Below the pieces are notes generated by a model. That model did not search any database. It saw only the letters and a list, made by a program, of their open reading frames with translations, and was not told where the DNA came from. Both the position numbers and the translations under genes were made by a program. Below, in pieces: positions 22,723 to 36,290 of a stretch of 64,000 nt of DNA (the stretch's first letter is position 1; each line of letters begins with the position of its first letter). This stretch comes from Chloranthus sessilifolius (taxonomy: Eukaryota > Streptophyta > Magnoliopsida > Chloranthales > Chloranthaceae), in contig CM037587.1 of assembly GCA_021018995.1 (NCBI GenBank), positions 63,462,104 to 63,526,103 on the forward strand, read 5' to 3'.

Positions 22723-25700
22723 ACTTCTCTGATGACGTTGGGCCCTTCCCAGTTGGGCTTGAATTTCCCTCTTGGATTCATGTGAAGAGAGGGGAAGATT
22801 TTCTTGAGTAAAGTGTCACCCACCTATGATGCTCAAACACGAACACAAACACGCTTATTGTAAGCGTGTATGATTCTTCCTTGATAGACCTTGGTGTGAC
22901 ATGAAGCTTGGAGCCTCTTCTCATCGACTAAGTGCAACTGCTCGAAATGGGATCTCTCTCTTTCTGCCTCTGATAGATCAGATTCAATGAGGATACGGAG
23001 GGAAGGCACTTCGACCTCAACTGGTAGCACTGCCTCGGTTCCATACACAAGGGAAAATGGTGTTGCCCCTATAGTGGTATGGATCGATGTTCAATAGGCC
23101 CATAACGCCAATGGTAACATTTCACTCCAGTCTCGGTATGTGATGACCATCCTCTCAAGGATCCAGACAAGTGTCTTGTTAGTAGCTTCGATGGCTCTAT
23201 TGGTTTGCGGCTGATATGGTGACGAGCGATGATGCTTGATTTTGTACTACTCACATAAGGCTTTGATGCATTTATTCACAAAGTTGGTATTGTTGTCCGT
23301 GATGATGTCCTTGGGCATGCCGAAATGACAGATGATGTTGTTTATGAAGAACATCTCAACATGACTAGATGTAATGTTCGTGGAGGATGCTTCCTCTACC
23401 CATTTGGTGAAGTACTCGATGGCGACGAGGATGAAATGATGCCCGTTACAAGCTTTTGGATTAACCTTTCCGACGACGTTGAGGCCCCATGTGGCGAATG
23501 GCCAAGGAGTGGTCATGCTGTGTAGATCTATGATTGGAGCATGTATTAGACTGGAGTGTTCTTGGCATTAATAGCACTTCTGAACGTGCTTGGAATAATC
23601 AGTTTCCATGGTGGTCCAGAAGTACCCTTGGCGTAGGATCTTTTTAGTGAGCATGTGCCCATTGATGTGTGTCTGCATACTCCTTCATGGATCTCTTTCA
23701 TGACATTGGCTGCCTCACTTTAGGTTAAGCACCTGAGCAAGATGTTGTATACGACCTCTTGTAGAGACACTTGCCACAAATGACATAATTTGATGCTAGA
23801 CGTTGGATGGTTCGCCTATCTGCCTTGGACGTATCCTCAGGGAAAGCACGTGTTTCAAGAAAATTCTTGATATCTGAGAACCATGGAGGCTCATCATTTA
23901 ACTTTGTTGATCCTTCAATCTGGAGTTAGAAGGCTGACTTGTTTCTTTGTCTGATCATGATTGGCTTTATCTCGACGCCATAGGGAATCTCGACCATTGA
24001 TGCTAAGGTTGCCAGTGCGTTGGCAAATCGAATTCTCCCTCGCGGGGCATAGAAGAAGGTAACATCGTCGAAGCATGGGATCAAATCTTCAAAGTGCTTG
24101 TGGTACGGGATCAACTTCTCATCCTTTATTTTCTAGTCTCCATTTGTTTGACATATGATCAGCTGTGAGTCACCATATACCCTGAGGTGGGTTACATTCA
24201 TGTCGAGAGTTGCTTATAAGCTAGCTATGCAGACTTCATATTCAGCCATCTTATTGGTGCAGGGGAAATTGAGCTTGATTAAGACCTATAAGTGGGACCC
24301 TTTTGGCGAGATTAGAATAACACCGACTCCCTGACCTTCAGCATTTGACGCTCCATCAAAGTGCATTACTCAGTACTCCTCTGTCTCCTCTGTGTCATCT
24401 TCTGTCATGAATAAGATGTCCTCAGCAGGGAACTCGATTTTTAGGGGTTAATAATCAAGTAAGGGATTCGTAGCAGTATGATCAGTGAGTGCTTGCCCCT
24501 TGTTCGACTTCTGTGTGACATATCTGATATCAAATTCTGATAAGAGGAGCTGCCAATGTGTAGTCCGGCCAGTGAGAGCCAACTTTTCGAATAAGTACTT
24601 CAAAGGGTCCATTCTCGCTAGAAGGAGAGCCGCCTGAGATAGCAAGTAGTGTCGATGCTTCTATGTAGCCCACACAAGAGCCAATCATGCTTTCTCCAGA
24701 TGAGAATAACGTGTCTTGTAGTCAATGAATTTCTTGCTCAGATAGTAGATTGCTTGCTTTTTTCTTCCTATTTCATCATGTTGTCCTAGGACAGATCCTA
24801 TCAAAACTTTCGTCATGGAGAGGTACATTAAGAGTGGTCTCCCGGGTACTGGCGATGCCAAAACTGGAAGACTGAGGAGATAGCTCATGATTTTATCGAA
24901 TGCTGCTTGACAATCGTCATTCCATTTAATGGGTGAATCTTTTCTTAGTAGCTTGAAGCTTAGAGTGCAGATAGGACTGAGTTGTGCAATGAACCGACTG
25001 ATGTACTGTATCCTGCCTAAGAAACCTCTGACCTCATTCTCAATAGATGGAGGCATTTCAACGATGGCTTTTACTTTTACAAGGTCGACTTTGATGTCTC
25101 TCTTGCTGACGATGAAGCCCAACAACTTTCTTTACATGGCACCGAATGCACATTTTTATGGGTTTAAACACAGCCTGTACTTTCCTCAATCTTTCGAACA
25201 GCTTCTGAAGGTTCACCATATGATCACCTCTTTCTTGAGATTTGGCTATCATGTTGTCGACGTGCACCTTAATTTCCTGATACATCATGTAGTGGAATAG
25301 TGCCGTCATTGCCCTTTGATATTTTGCCCCAACATTTTTCAATCAGAATGGCATGACTCGGTAGTAGAAAGTGCCTCATGGAGTGATAAACGCTATCTTT
25401 TCTCGGTCCACCTCTTCCATTTTGATTTGATTGTAACCGGAGAATCCATCCATGGATAAGAGCATCCCATGCTTGACAGTATTATCGACCAAGATGTCGA
25501 TGTGTGGCAAGGGGAAGTAATCTTTTAGGCTTGCTTTGTTAAGATTTCTGAAGTCAATGCACATGCGAACCTTTCCATCCTTCTTTGGTACTAGCACAAT
25601 GTTGGCTAACCAATGCGGGTATTTAGAGACCATGAGAAAACTAGCATTGTACTGCTTGATGACTTCGTCCTTCACTTTCAACATCCATTCTGGCCTGAGA

Positions 25701-25760
25701 CGCTTTAATTTTTGCTTGACCGACTTAATATCGAGATACATTAGCAACTCATGCTAGACC
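22723..25760 (-). pseudogene. C pol: RT, dual RNase H, integrase (fossil)
   Basis: RT at 25747-25058 (EWMLKVKDEVIKQYNASF, VRMCIDFRNLNKASLKDYF, DGFSGYNQIKM). Connection and first RNase H at 25125-24448 (GFIVSKRDIKVDLVKVKAI, GFLGRIQYISRFIAQLSPI, YYLSKKF). A second, archaeal-type RNase H tail is at 24114-23926 (IRFANALATLASMV), a Tat-lineage mark. The integrase core is at 23516-23247 (TKWVEEASS, HFGMPKDIITDN), with its C-terminal part at 23048-22760 (YGTEAVLPVEVEVPSLRIL). It closely resembles the RT remnant of G at 47373-47783. Broken in many places. Confidence 0.92.
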
Positions 25761-27146
25761 AAATCGGTGTCTAAACCAGACATATCCTCGTATGACCATG
25801 CGAAGTCATCTTGGCATGACCAAAGGAAAGCAATCATGCACTTTCTTTTCTTAGGAGATAGCGATGCTCCGATCTTGGTGATTTTAGGATCCTCCTCTAT
25901 TCCCAAATTGACATCCTCAATCTCTTCAATGATTAGGGTAGGGCCATGCTTAAAATCGGCATATTGTTCAAGGAGCTCATTAGGCAGCTCCTCAGCTGAG
26001 ACCTCCTCATTCAGATCCATGACTCCTACCTCTCCTTGTATTTCTATAGGGAAGAGGTCAATTTCACGTTGGATGGGTTTTTCTTTTAAGGCATAATTTT
26101 TTTTTTCTCGGGAATCTTAAAAGACAATTTTTTAAATTTTGTATTTTATCTATTTTTTGGGGATTTTTATTATCTTCGGAGATCGACTCTTGGCAATGTG
26201 GGTCTTTGTACATGCATGGCATAGCTTACCAAGGCCCAATCTCACTTTTTATAGGTTATTTTTTTTTTTGGAAGCGGGTGCCAAATTTTAGGCCGCCAGA
26301 TGCTTCCAGAGTATGGGTACTACTGCCCAATTCCATACCTGAGGCACTACACCCTTACCTGGTCTTACGAAAGAGGTGGAATGAGAGGGTTCTTCAGGGT
26401 CAGCCTTTATCATACTCACCAGAGGTTCATCTGGTACTTGATCCTCAAATATTAACACGGGCTTGGGATGGTTTAGGACAGGTGATTGTACTGGCAAGGG
26501 TACTTCCCCCTCAAAAAGTGACAGGGAGGCCAGGTCTATTTCGATTTCAAGGGGGATAATTTGGGGATTGGTCTCGTGGATTGTTACCTATTTATGTGGG
26601 GTCAGGTGTGTTGCCCCATTTTGGTCAATCTTGATGACCCCTGCGCTCACGAAAGTCCTTTGGATGTGAGGCAGTGATTGGGGTTCATCTTTCAGGTTTA
26701 TCCCCCTGGATTTAGCGACGACGATAGCGCGAGGTTTTTCCTTGGCCTCTTGGATCTCTTCTTTGGTAGGCTTATAACCTAAACCAAATTTTATCTGTTG
26801 TCCATCTCGTGCTCTGACCGTGTCTCTTCTGCCTTGCAGGCGAGGATCCAAATCCTTTCCTTTCTGGTAGCCCCATTTCTAGAGCATCACTACCACTGCA
26901 ATCATTCCACCTCCGATTTTTATGGTGACCTTTTTGAGGGGCTCTGGTACCATTGTTGACACATCATCTTGGAAACTATGGAGATCCGTGTCCTCAATTG
27001 TCTGTGACACATCCAACACTTTAAGATTTTCTATGCTGTGTGCAACTCTTTCCCCTTCTTCACATCCTTTGCCTAAGATGGAAATGACCTTTTAATTTGA
27101 TATAAACTTGAGTTTTTGATGCAAGGTCGAAGGTACAACCCTGATT
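25761..27146 (-). other. C protease-RT linker
   Basis: Minus-strand coding remnants without a catalytic domain. 26020-25754 leads into RT (SGLDTDLV). 26851-26588 has a glycine-rich GLGYKPTKEEIQEAKEK stretch like the G-patch-like linker of Tat polyproteins. A T/A-rich interruption lies around 26095-26290. No separate gene. Confidence 0.6.
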
Positions 27147-27509
27147 TCATGCAACCATGGGCGCCCTAGTAGTAGATTTGATATCCATGACATGGAAAGC
27201 GATGGAGAAGGTCATTGGCCCAATGGTGAGCTCAAGATTGACTTCTCCTATTACTTCCCTCCTTGTGTTATCAAACCCTCTGGCTCCTGTCTTGGTCGGT
27301 CTAAACATGGATGGATCAACCCCTATTTTGGTTGCCATTCTTAATGGGCATACATTTAAAGCTGAGCCGTTGTCAATCAATACCAATGGTATTACTAAAT
27401 TCTCAGTTTCTACTGTGATATTGAGTGATCTAGAATGGTTTCCCCCTTCAATAGGGAGATCGACATTGGAGAAAGAGATGGCGTTGGCAGCTAATACTTG
27501 TCCAATCAT
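27147..27509 (-). pseudogene. C aspartic protease (retropepsin, fossil)
   Basis: Minus-strand 120-codon stretch with the Tat retropepsin signature PLVLIDNGSALNVCPLR and downstream [20 protein letters not shown]. In life it would cleave the gag-pol polyprotein. The active-site aspartate context is DNGSA, usual for this lineage. The solo LTR at 28109-29974 lies between it and gag. Confidence 0.88.
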
Positions 27510-28108
27510 TTATCCCATCTCATCTGGGGACACTTTATCGGATACATGCATCTTTCAGTGCCACCATTAGGGCTTGGAAATATGGTGGAGACGTCATTAA
27601 CAAGTCCCAGATAGAAATGTGGGTCAGAGTTCTCCTTAACTATTTTTCTAATGCATTCTCCCTACTCATTCTTTTCATGGGGTGTACTGCTACTGGTTCC
27701 CTCATTTTCTTAGGTTTGGCCGGTATCAGTACCTCTGGCTACTTGGAGATCCTCCCTAATCATGTGATGAACTCAACTGTTCCTTCACTGTTGTTGCCAA
27801 CATTAACATCTGTTTGATTATAGTTGAGCGAGACCTGATAGGGATCATACGTCAGTCTGGGTATTTGGAATGGGGTGGATGAAGGTATCGGTGAGGGATA
27901 GATTGGTGGTGTGGCGATGCTAGGACAAATGTGGTTAACTGGTACTGGAGGTGGATGGACTAGAGGTGGTGTGGCAAAACTGGGCCAAGTTTGGCTGAGG
28001 GGTGCTGCATGTGGATGGAATAATGGGGGTGAGGTAAAATTAGGAAATGTATGACTAACAGGGGGTGGTGCTGGTAAGGGCTGGTGTGAAGTAAAATTGA
28101 CTTGGACG
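27510..28108 (-). other. C gag-protease spacer, right of the protease
   Basis: No domain seen. GGTGG/GGTACTGG-type quasi-repeats (27880-28080) would encode a Pro-rich stretch on the minus strand, comparable to the Pro-rich segment of G. Ends with the target duplication GGACG (28104-28108). Confidence 0.5.
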
Positions 28109-29974
28109 TGTTAGTGCTCTAAGTGTGCATGATTTATTTGTGTTTTGAAAATAGATTTGCAAATGATGAATTATACTGAATTTGGAAAACTAAAAAGAAT
28201 AAAGAAATATCAGCACAGAGAGAAGTAAATTAGCCTGCAAGATCAGGGCCAATTGTAGCAAGTTTTAAATGTAAGTGAGTAAAAGATCGTCCACAGGGAA
28301 TTGATTTAAAATTTAAGATAAACCTTCAGATCTGAGCTACCAGATCTGACCGCTGATCCTATATACAAGGTACATAAGATGGGAGGTTGAATTTGTCACG
28401 TTAACTAAATGATAAAAGCAAAAATTAACCTAAATGATCCAGATCTGAGTTGGGGAGATTTTGATGTAAATTAATAAGAATGGAGAAATAATATCTAACT
28501 TTGATTTGGTCCTTGATGCAAAATGTGAATAAATGTAGATCAACTGAGATATGATCCAATCTTCATCTGGCTACAAGCATAGATGCAAGAGAAAGTAATC
28601 TAACTCAAGGATTAGAGTTAAACTTATGGTTATGATCTGTCCACTGCAATGGCCACAGACCATCCAATAGTCTTTAATCTCAACCCTTAATTCAGAACGA
28701 GAAACACCACTACAAATGCTGTGAGAGATTAGGTTACAAACACAAATTCTCACAGGGATAATGAATTAAGGGAAATTGCTTAAAAAATAGTAAATCTAAA
28801 GGAGTCTAGTGCAATAAGGAGATCACAGGGAACCCTCAACACGAATCCAATTGAGAACGTACGGTTCACAACAACCTTTTCAAATTCACCATTACAATTA
28901 TAGAGCACAGCTTAAACAACTCTCGGATTTGTAGTCTTGAAACAATTCTCTTTTGAATTACAGAAGTATCTCACAGCTCTCAATTACAAATAAAAGCTAG
29001 GCTATTACAGGAGTTTTAGACAAGCTATCTGAATTGGAAATGAGGCAATAGAAATGAAACTCGAAATCTGGATACCCAAATTGGGCAAATAGTTCATCTA
29101 TTTATAGTTTTCCCCAAGTCTAGCTCAGATGTGTATCAACCAATCATAATTGGTTAGATCTGTATCAACCAATAGGAATCAAGTACAAGGATCCACATCT
29201 ATTTTGGCCAATCAGAACTGCTTGATCTGGTTCAGCCAATCAGATGACAGAAGTATCAATTCTGTTATGTATTTCAAAAATCTGTTAGAGCTTCTAGAAG
29301 TTCCCGCCAAGTGATTTCATCTTCGAGTGTTCACATGGGGTGGAATATGCCTTTGGTTCATGCTCAGAATCTTTTGGAATGTCCCTAGGTTTTTAAATGC
29401 ATTGGGGTGCATGCAAAGATTACTGAATTACCCTTGCAGATTCTAAGGGTCTTCAGAATACCATTTCGCATAGTTTGGAGAACTTTTCGCAAGGTACTGT
29501 GCCTTCTGAAGCTCTTTTCGCACAGTTCAGGTGCTGTTTGCAAGGAGTTCTCGTCTTTTTGAATAGGTCAGAAATCTTTTTGAAGAGTTCAGGTGCTCTT
29601 CGAAAACTACTTCTGGAGCTTTGAGTTCTTTTCGCAAAGTTCAAGTTCTTTTCGAAAGGTTTAGATTCTTTTCGAAAAGCAATCTGTAATGCATTCTTCT
29701 GCTCGAATAGCTCCACACCTCTTTCCAGGTTGAAACCAAGCCTTTGTCCTCTTTAGTCTAGGCATTTTGACAGTTAGTGAGGTTGTCCCTTCTCCTTCTT
29801 CCTTCGGATCACCATGGATTATCATCTTTTTGGCACTTTTAGACTGCTTTCATGGTTAAGCCTGCCTTTATTATTAGCTGTGAAACAAACACTTAAAACA
29901 CTTATTTAGTTCTCTCAAAGGTTTATCAAGACCCAGGTTAAAGGGTGGAAAATGGTATTTTCTAGTTCTCAACA
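28109..29974 (-). repeat. Solo LTR, Athila family related to D, with target duplication
   Basis: Minus-strand LTR, 1866 bp, starting TGTTGAGAAC at 29974 and ending ...CTAACA at 28109. GGACG directly flanks it on both sides (28104-28108 and 29975-29979). No internal region is present, so it is a solo LTR left by LTR-LTR recombination. TTCGCAAAG/TTCGAAAG words lie at about 29455-29690, a TATA box at 29099-29108, the conserved inverted-repeat motif at 28625-28665 and a shared R/U5 block at 28190-28290. It resembles the D LTR over its full length. Confidence 0.93.
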
Positions 29975-29979
29975 GGACG

Positions 29980-31582
29980 TAGTTGACAGGAGCTGGTGTT
30001 GAGAAATACAACCTCAAATCTAGAGGTGCTGCTTGGGGTGCAAGATTGGGGAAGTAGTCGGCTAAGTTCAAAGGCTGTACTACCCCTTTGACTTCATTCC
30101 CCTGGCTCCACTGCCTTGGTAACTCGATGCTTCCTCTTATGCTGATGTATCTGACGGGTCAAATTCTTCCATCTCTTCCTCTATCATGTTAATGGTGGCC
30201 CTCGAGCCCATTCCTCCTTGCGGGTGTGGCGGTAATGGTGCTTGGAGAGTATTGGTGTGAGGATTTGCTTAGGGAGTTGCTGGAGGGATGATCTTTCCTA
30301 CCTCAATTAGGCTTATATCGCATGCTTTAAAGGAAAGCATCAATTGGCTGGATGTCCCAGCTCTTGATGGAAATTGCAGTGTGTGCTTGGATCATAATTC
30401 CTCGGGAGTGGATTCGGTGGAGGTCATGACTGAAGAGGAGTAACTAAACCCTTCTATATCAACAAAGACAAGAGAACATTTATGGATTGCCCTAAGGGAG
30501 TGAATAATCGATTATATAGGGCCCTTTTCTGTTTGGGGGTCATCTGTGCCCATGAACCATTGTCAGGTCTCTGTGTTAGGCCTGACTGTGTTGGGGCTTG
30601 CTGTACTACCCTATATTGGAATGGTACCATGCCCATGGTGGGTTGCGAGGTCATTATTGCTTGAACTTCTGCCCCTGTTCTTTTCTCATTCCTGTGTTCT
30701 ATGAATTTGCGGGGTCCCATTGGCCATCATTTTATTCAACCAACCATCTCTTATCGGATCCTCGAAATGGTTGGCACTTCTTACCAGGTCAACAAAACTA
30801 GCTTGTTGCTGGTACACAAAGAAATCCGATATGATCGACAGTGCAGTTTTCAAGATCATTTCTATTTGCTCCTCATCTAGTGTTCGATTCCTCACTTGGG
30901 TTGCTAGGGCCCTCAACCTTTCGAGATATTCATTAAAAGTTTCATCAGACTTTTGTTTCAATAGAGTCAAATCAGACTTGCAAGGCTCGATATCGATGTC
31001 GTACATGTATTGTTCCTGAAACAGGTGGGTGAGGTCTCTCCACATTTTTATCATAGATGGTTCGATGGAAGTGAACCACCTCAAAGCTAGACCGATGAGA
31101 CTCTTCTAAAATACTTTTATGACCAGGCGCTCATCTCCACTAAACTGGCACATGTCCCCACAGTAGGACTTTAGGTGTGCAATAGGGTTGTCGGTGCCGT
31201 TGTATTTGTCAAATGATGGTACTTTGAACTTAGGTGGCAAAGGCACCTCGGCAAACAAACACAGATATGAAAAAATTAGTGGCATAGATCTCAGTCCCAC
31301 CCAACTTCATTAATTATTTTTGGATCTTATCCATTTGTTCTTTCAACAAGTCTGATTCTTTGGACAGTAATGTTGGGGTTGGTCCCCCAATAGGCTGTCT
31401 TAATTTATTTTGGGCGGCCTGTTGGTTGGTGAGTGTGGGTAGTGGGGGATTGAACTCAGTAAAAGCCCCTACGTAGGCCTCATTATTTCAGGCACCATCT
31501 TCCTCATATTGATGATCCACATCAACAAATGGTGGAGGAAGGATGAGGTTATCCGACTGATTCTGAATGGGTTGGAAGGGTG
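29980..31582 (-). pseudogene. gag: C gag region (fossil)
   Basis: Capsid core at 31084-30686 (WFTSIEPSMIKMWRDL, LFQEQYMYDIDIEPC, ETFNEYLERLRALA) and 31300-31106 (PPKFKVPSFDKYNGTDNP), a Tat-type gag. 30450-30720 is a Gln/Pro-rich tail. 29980-30450 and 31310-31577 are spacer remnants. 31490-31577 aligns with G around 50150-50270. Ends at the H1 insertion, left flank GGGTG (31578-31582). Several breaks. Confidence 0.85.
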
Positions 31583-33148
31583 TGTTGGTATGTGCTTTTT
31601 CTGGGGTCCTTTCGGTCCCTAGAATAAGTGGCCCAATTTGGTCTATGTGGACTCTAGCTGAAGGCGATAAAATAATTTGGTCTATGTGGACTCTGGCTGA
31701 AGGCGATAAAATAATAAACTAAGAAATATTAATTGTTGAAAGGAAAGAGACAAATTTTAAATGAAGAATACATGGGTTGATGCGATCGCCAGCTGCAAAT
31801 ATTTATCGACACTACAACATAACTGATCACGCGCGCGGAGATGCAAGCTGACTCCTCTACTGAACGTCGACCGACAGACTTCAATAGCTAGGGATAGCCT
31901 AAAGTCTATCTAGTCTAGCTTCCTATTCCTGTTAATCTTATCTAAAGGGGGGTGGTGGCCCTCTATGCTTGGGAGGATCAGCCCCATTCCTGAGTACCCT
32001 CTGTAAGCTCCATTGGACAAATTGGGTGGCTAAGGTTAAAAATTGGGAAGGGTTAGGAACCTAATTGGCTCTAGGCTAAGAATTTGGGTAGGGGTTTCCT
32101 AAAGATCTAAGGCTAAGGGCTTACTCCTTCAATACTCCTTCGAGAGTCAAAGCTAGCTGGCTAGTACCGCTAGCCTGACTACCCTGGGGTTCCTATAGAG
32201 GAGTCTGTGATTCTAGAAGTAAGAACGCAACTCAACCCCTTTCTTTGAGAACCTTAGAGCGAACCTCAAATTTTAAAAAGGACTAAGCTCAGGGAGAGAA
32301 TTGTCGAAGAGAATTGTGTTGAATGGCTGTGGGGTAGGGGTCCTTTTATAGGTATCGAGATAATTACACACTTGGGGGAGTGTGCGCAATTGGTGAATTA
32401 CGCCCATGCTGTTGGGCACATAATTGAATTGTGCACAGAGTCCACTGTGCTTAACTTTGGTTTAAGTCGGTCAATGATTCGCGGGTGATCGACTGACTGG
32501 TTCAGTGGGTAATCCTAATTCCAATTTGCTTGGGACTAATTGCATGCAGGTGGGCCTGCATTCAATCCAATTGAGCACATAAGTTTGTGTGCTTAGTCAG
32601 GGAGTTTGATTGGTCATAAGAGGTAGAGACCTGATCCAACTCGGGACCAATTGCGCTTCAAATGGGGAGCACAATTTATTGCACGCACATGTGTATGCAC
32701 ATAATCGAGTCTTAGGGTAGTCTACAGGAAGGGAAAACCTAGTCCATGTTATACCAATTACACACGCGTATCCATGCATGTAATTGAATTTCATGCCTTG
32801 CATCATGCTTGTGATTCAGGTCTTTTGGCAGTGCACAAAAGGTGTGCCTTCATCCTATTTGGGCCAATTGCACGCTTCAAGTGAGGCGTGCAATCAATTG
32901 TGCGCATGGGTTTACATGCATAATTGGGGATCCTCAGAGCTCTAATCGGGTCCGAGTCAATAGATTGAGATTTCAACCCATAGCTCGACCATACATTATA
33001 TGGGTAGTGTCCAATCCCCGCATTGAGGGTCTTAAAGGGTTTATAGACTTCTGGAGAGGATTGGTTCCTTTCCAGGAGTCATGGGCAAGGTCGAGGGTTG
33101 ACCGAACATGTTTATATACTCTGAGAGGGTGAAAAGAGGGTGTCTATA
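31583..33148 (-). repeat. H1 3' LTR
   Basis: Minus-strand LTR, 1566 bp, starting TATAGACACCC at 33148 and ending ...ACCAACA at 31583. U3 carries a dense array of AATTRYGCRC words and reverse complements (about 32360-32960). TATA box CTATAAAAGG on the minus strand (32342-32351). A 50-bp segment near 31640-31710 is tandemly duplicated. It shares blocks with the H2 LTR (for example CTCGGTCCNNG and GGCGATAA contexts and a GGATCRGCCCC block), but the two are strongly diverged. Confidence 0.75.
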
Positions 33149-36100
33149 GATGCCCCTCTTCGGTACATTCTTGTAGAATAAGAGTGCATCGAATAAGTAG
33201 ACATCCCTTCTTTAGGGTGCCTTCTCGTTTCTTTGGGCAATCACAAGTGTGAATCAGGAGCTGACATAAAATGATTGACTTTCTTATCTATATCAGCACA
33301 AGCTAAGAGGAGTCATTTGCTGGCCAGATTATAGCTGTCGAGAGGTGTATCCTCAACTGTGGGTGCATATCGCATCCCATTGCATAACACAACTTGCTAC
33401 ATATCGCAGTCAAATGGAGGGAAATTGACACAAATGAGGTACGTGTGGTGTCGTACAAATGTCCAAAAATAAGGTCAAGTGACCGGATGATATGATGGCG
33501 AAGGCTTTCGCAAGTCATGTTAGAGTGGGAGAATCGTTGCTCACACCAATGACATGTCAGGGGTCCCTTTCTAGTGGAAATTTGTGATTTCTCAAAGCTA
33601 AGTATAATCGGTGTTCGGTTTCCCAGGGGAAAGAACTGATTGGGGTGATGAGAGATAGAATTTTAATAGAGAAGGGTTTTGAAAATTCAGGTTCTTTGAC
33701 TTAAGATCAATTCGGTGGGAAACCTCGGAAAGCATGGCTTTCGAGATGTCGCTAAGCAGATCCATCGATATGGGATTTGGGGACCCAACCTTTATTTGGT
33801 TGCCAAGACGACACTCAGTATGTCGGATACTCCATCTAACCTTCTCGCAGATGCTGATGATTGTCTCTTATGGGATGACTACAGTGATTCATGAATCAGG
33901 AGAGAGCGGTTTTGAAAACATTTGACTTAATATTAGCTAACTTATATTTATAGAGAATATCAAGGGGGATAGGGGTGATACTCACATGGCTTGTTACTTG
34001 CGTCTTAGGCGAAGGGTTGCTGGCGTGATGGGACTCTCAAGTGGTCCGAGCTTGTTGCCTACTTCTTCGCGATGGAACATTGGTGGGCCTCTCTCTGTGC
34101 TGTGGTTATGATGGGACCAGGTGGTTATGTGATGGGATGGTCAGTTTGATGCCACGATGGGATAATGAAAATTTATTTCTTCTTTGGCAGATCTTGGGTT
34201 ATATGATAGGATGAGTTGTTTGATTGTTTCGCGATGGGGTTGTGGAGAATGGTTTCCTTGTTTCTTGACCATGGTGGGTTATTTTCATTATGTGATCTAT
34301 TACTTCGGATGTTGTTGTGACTTTTATGTCTTCATCACGATGGGACTTTTATCCTCTTTGTTTTTTATTATTACTTTTTGGAGTTCTGATGATTCTATTT
34401 TCATCACGATCATTTTTTCGGTCTCAGGGTATCTGAGAGTGCTCTACATTTTTGGATTGTGTTTATCGCAGTAGAACCATTTATTTTTTCGATCGTGGTG
34501 GGATGCTATGATGTCATTCAGGTGCTGTTTTGCACTTTTTGTCATGATGAGACTTTATTTATTATTGCTTTTTGGGGTTCTAGTGGGTTGATTTTCGTCG
34601 TGATTATTCCTTTGATTGTGGCAGGGTATCGAGAGATGCCCTGAATTTTTGGGTTGTGTTATAGTGATAGGACTATGGGGGATGATTTACCCTTTCTAAA
34701 CCATTCCATTTTATTATTATTTCCGATTTTATTTTGTTTCGTTTAGTTTTACTTATTTATTATTTTTGTGTTTTATTTTTTTATTTTACTTCATTTTATT
34801 TGATTTTGCTTTATTTTTGTTTTTTTTCATTTTATTTTGTTTGATTTTATCTTGTTTGGTTTTGCTTGATTTTGCGAGAGATGTCCTGGTGATTCTTTAT
34901 TTTTGCTGTTTGGAGTTTTATTATTTTTGGTTTTGTTGTTGGTTTATTATTTGGTGGAATTTCCCTTTATTTTTTCATGGGGGAGGAGAAGATTTCATGT
35001 GTTTGTTTTGTTTAAGATGTGGGCTTTTGTTTTGTTCTCCTATTTTGTTAGGGTGACACTTGTTAAGCACCTATGGGTTTGGATTAGAGTTAGGTGGGTG
35101 TGTTAGGTGCTTTCATGCTATTGGTTTATCTACTTTGTCATGGATTGTGTTTCTTAAGGGGGTAAGGGTCTTTTGATTATTGGTTTATCTTCCCTTATTA
35201 TGGATTGTGCTTCTCAGAGGGCTAGGTATCTTGTTTTGATTTAAATAGATGAAGGGTGCATGTAGGCTTGACACTTGTCACATTGTGGCTAAGGGGTCTT
35301 TGTCTATAAATAGTTACTTAGGGGCTTGGGTTTTATTTTGAATTTTTAATCTATGCTGAACTTGTAATTTATATTTATTTTTTTAATGTCTTTTCTTCCA
35401 TTTTATTTTGTTTCCTGGGTATTATGCCCTGAAATGGTTTGTAATGGAAAGTTGCTTTTTGGGCATGGGAGGTGTTGGCAATGAAAAGTAGCAATTGAAG
35501 TGCCACTCTGTTGGGGGAAGGGGTGGAAGAGATAAAGGTGGAGGGCTAGAGGTCTTTCAAACAGGTGGGTTGAAAGCTAAAGAAAAGAGACAAATCATTT
35601 TCCCTGGCTTCCTTCCCAGTTGCTCTTTGGTAGGCTCTGTGGATTGACCTTTTGTCAGCCCTCCTATCTTTTCTACCAACTCGGGATTCTGTAGTGTTGC
35701 TACTTGATCGTGTAGATTGAAAGATTGCATCATAGGCAGCAACTCAAGAGGAAGAGGTGACGAAGATTATATTTGTCTTAAAACTTGCTCAGCTTATGCT
35801 TCTTCTTCGGGCCTCTCAGTCATCTCTTCGCTTTTGCATCATCGTTTGGGCATGCATTGCCTGAACGTTCTGCTTTTTGTGTTTTTGTTGTGAATGTTAT
35901 ATTCAGGGAGTATGCTCCCGGTGTAGTTTGTAATGGTTTTATTTATTTATTTATTTATAAAAGTGGCTAATTTTAGTGAACTTTTATTAATTTATTTTGG
36001 TTTGGATAATTTTCCTTGGCTTGGTTTGATTTTTGGGTTGTATTGGTTTAGTTTTGGGTGGGTTTTAGTTTTGTTTGGTCCATGTGGGTATAAGTGGTCA

Positions 36101-36290
36101 TCTTCGGGGTGAGTGTGTGCGTTCGGGTAAGGGATTTTTCTGGTTTTCTGGAGCGTGTACGCTTAGTTCATAGTGCATCTCGAATGGTGTAGGCATACAT
36201 GTGAATTCTATGTTATAGGTGGTGTTGTGTGTGTATACGTTTCAATGGTTTCGTCTCTGGTTGCGACTGGTTTGTATATATATTTTTTGT
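33149..36290 (-). other. H1 polypurine tract and 3' non-coding region
   Basis: Begins with the polypurine tract (AAGAGGGGCATC on the minus strand). No supported gene. 34020-34560 is dotted with CGATGGGA-like words on the plus strand. 34680-34990 is a T-rich tract. Two similar phrases ending in GTTTGTAATGG occur at about 35425-35450 and 35905-35932, the second followed by (TTTA)n (35937-35959). This is consistent with the hypervariable 3' UTR known for Tat elements. Confidence 0.55.
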
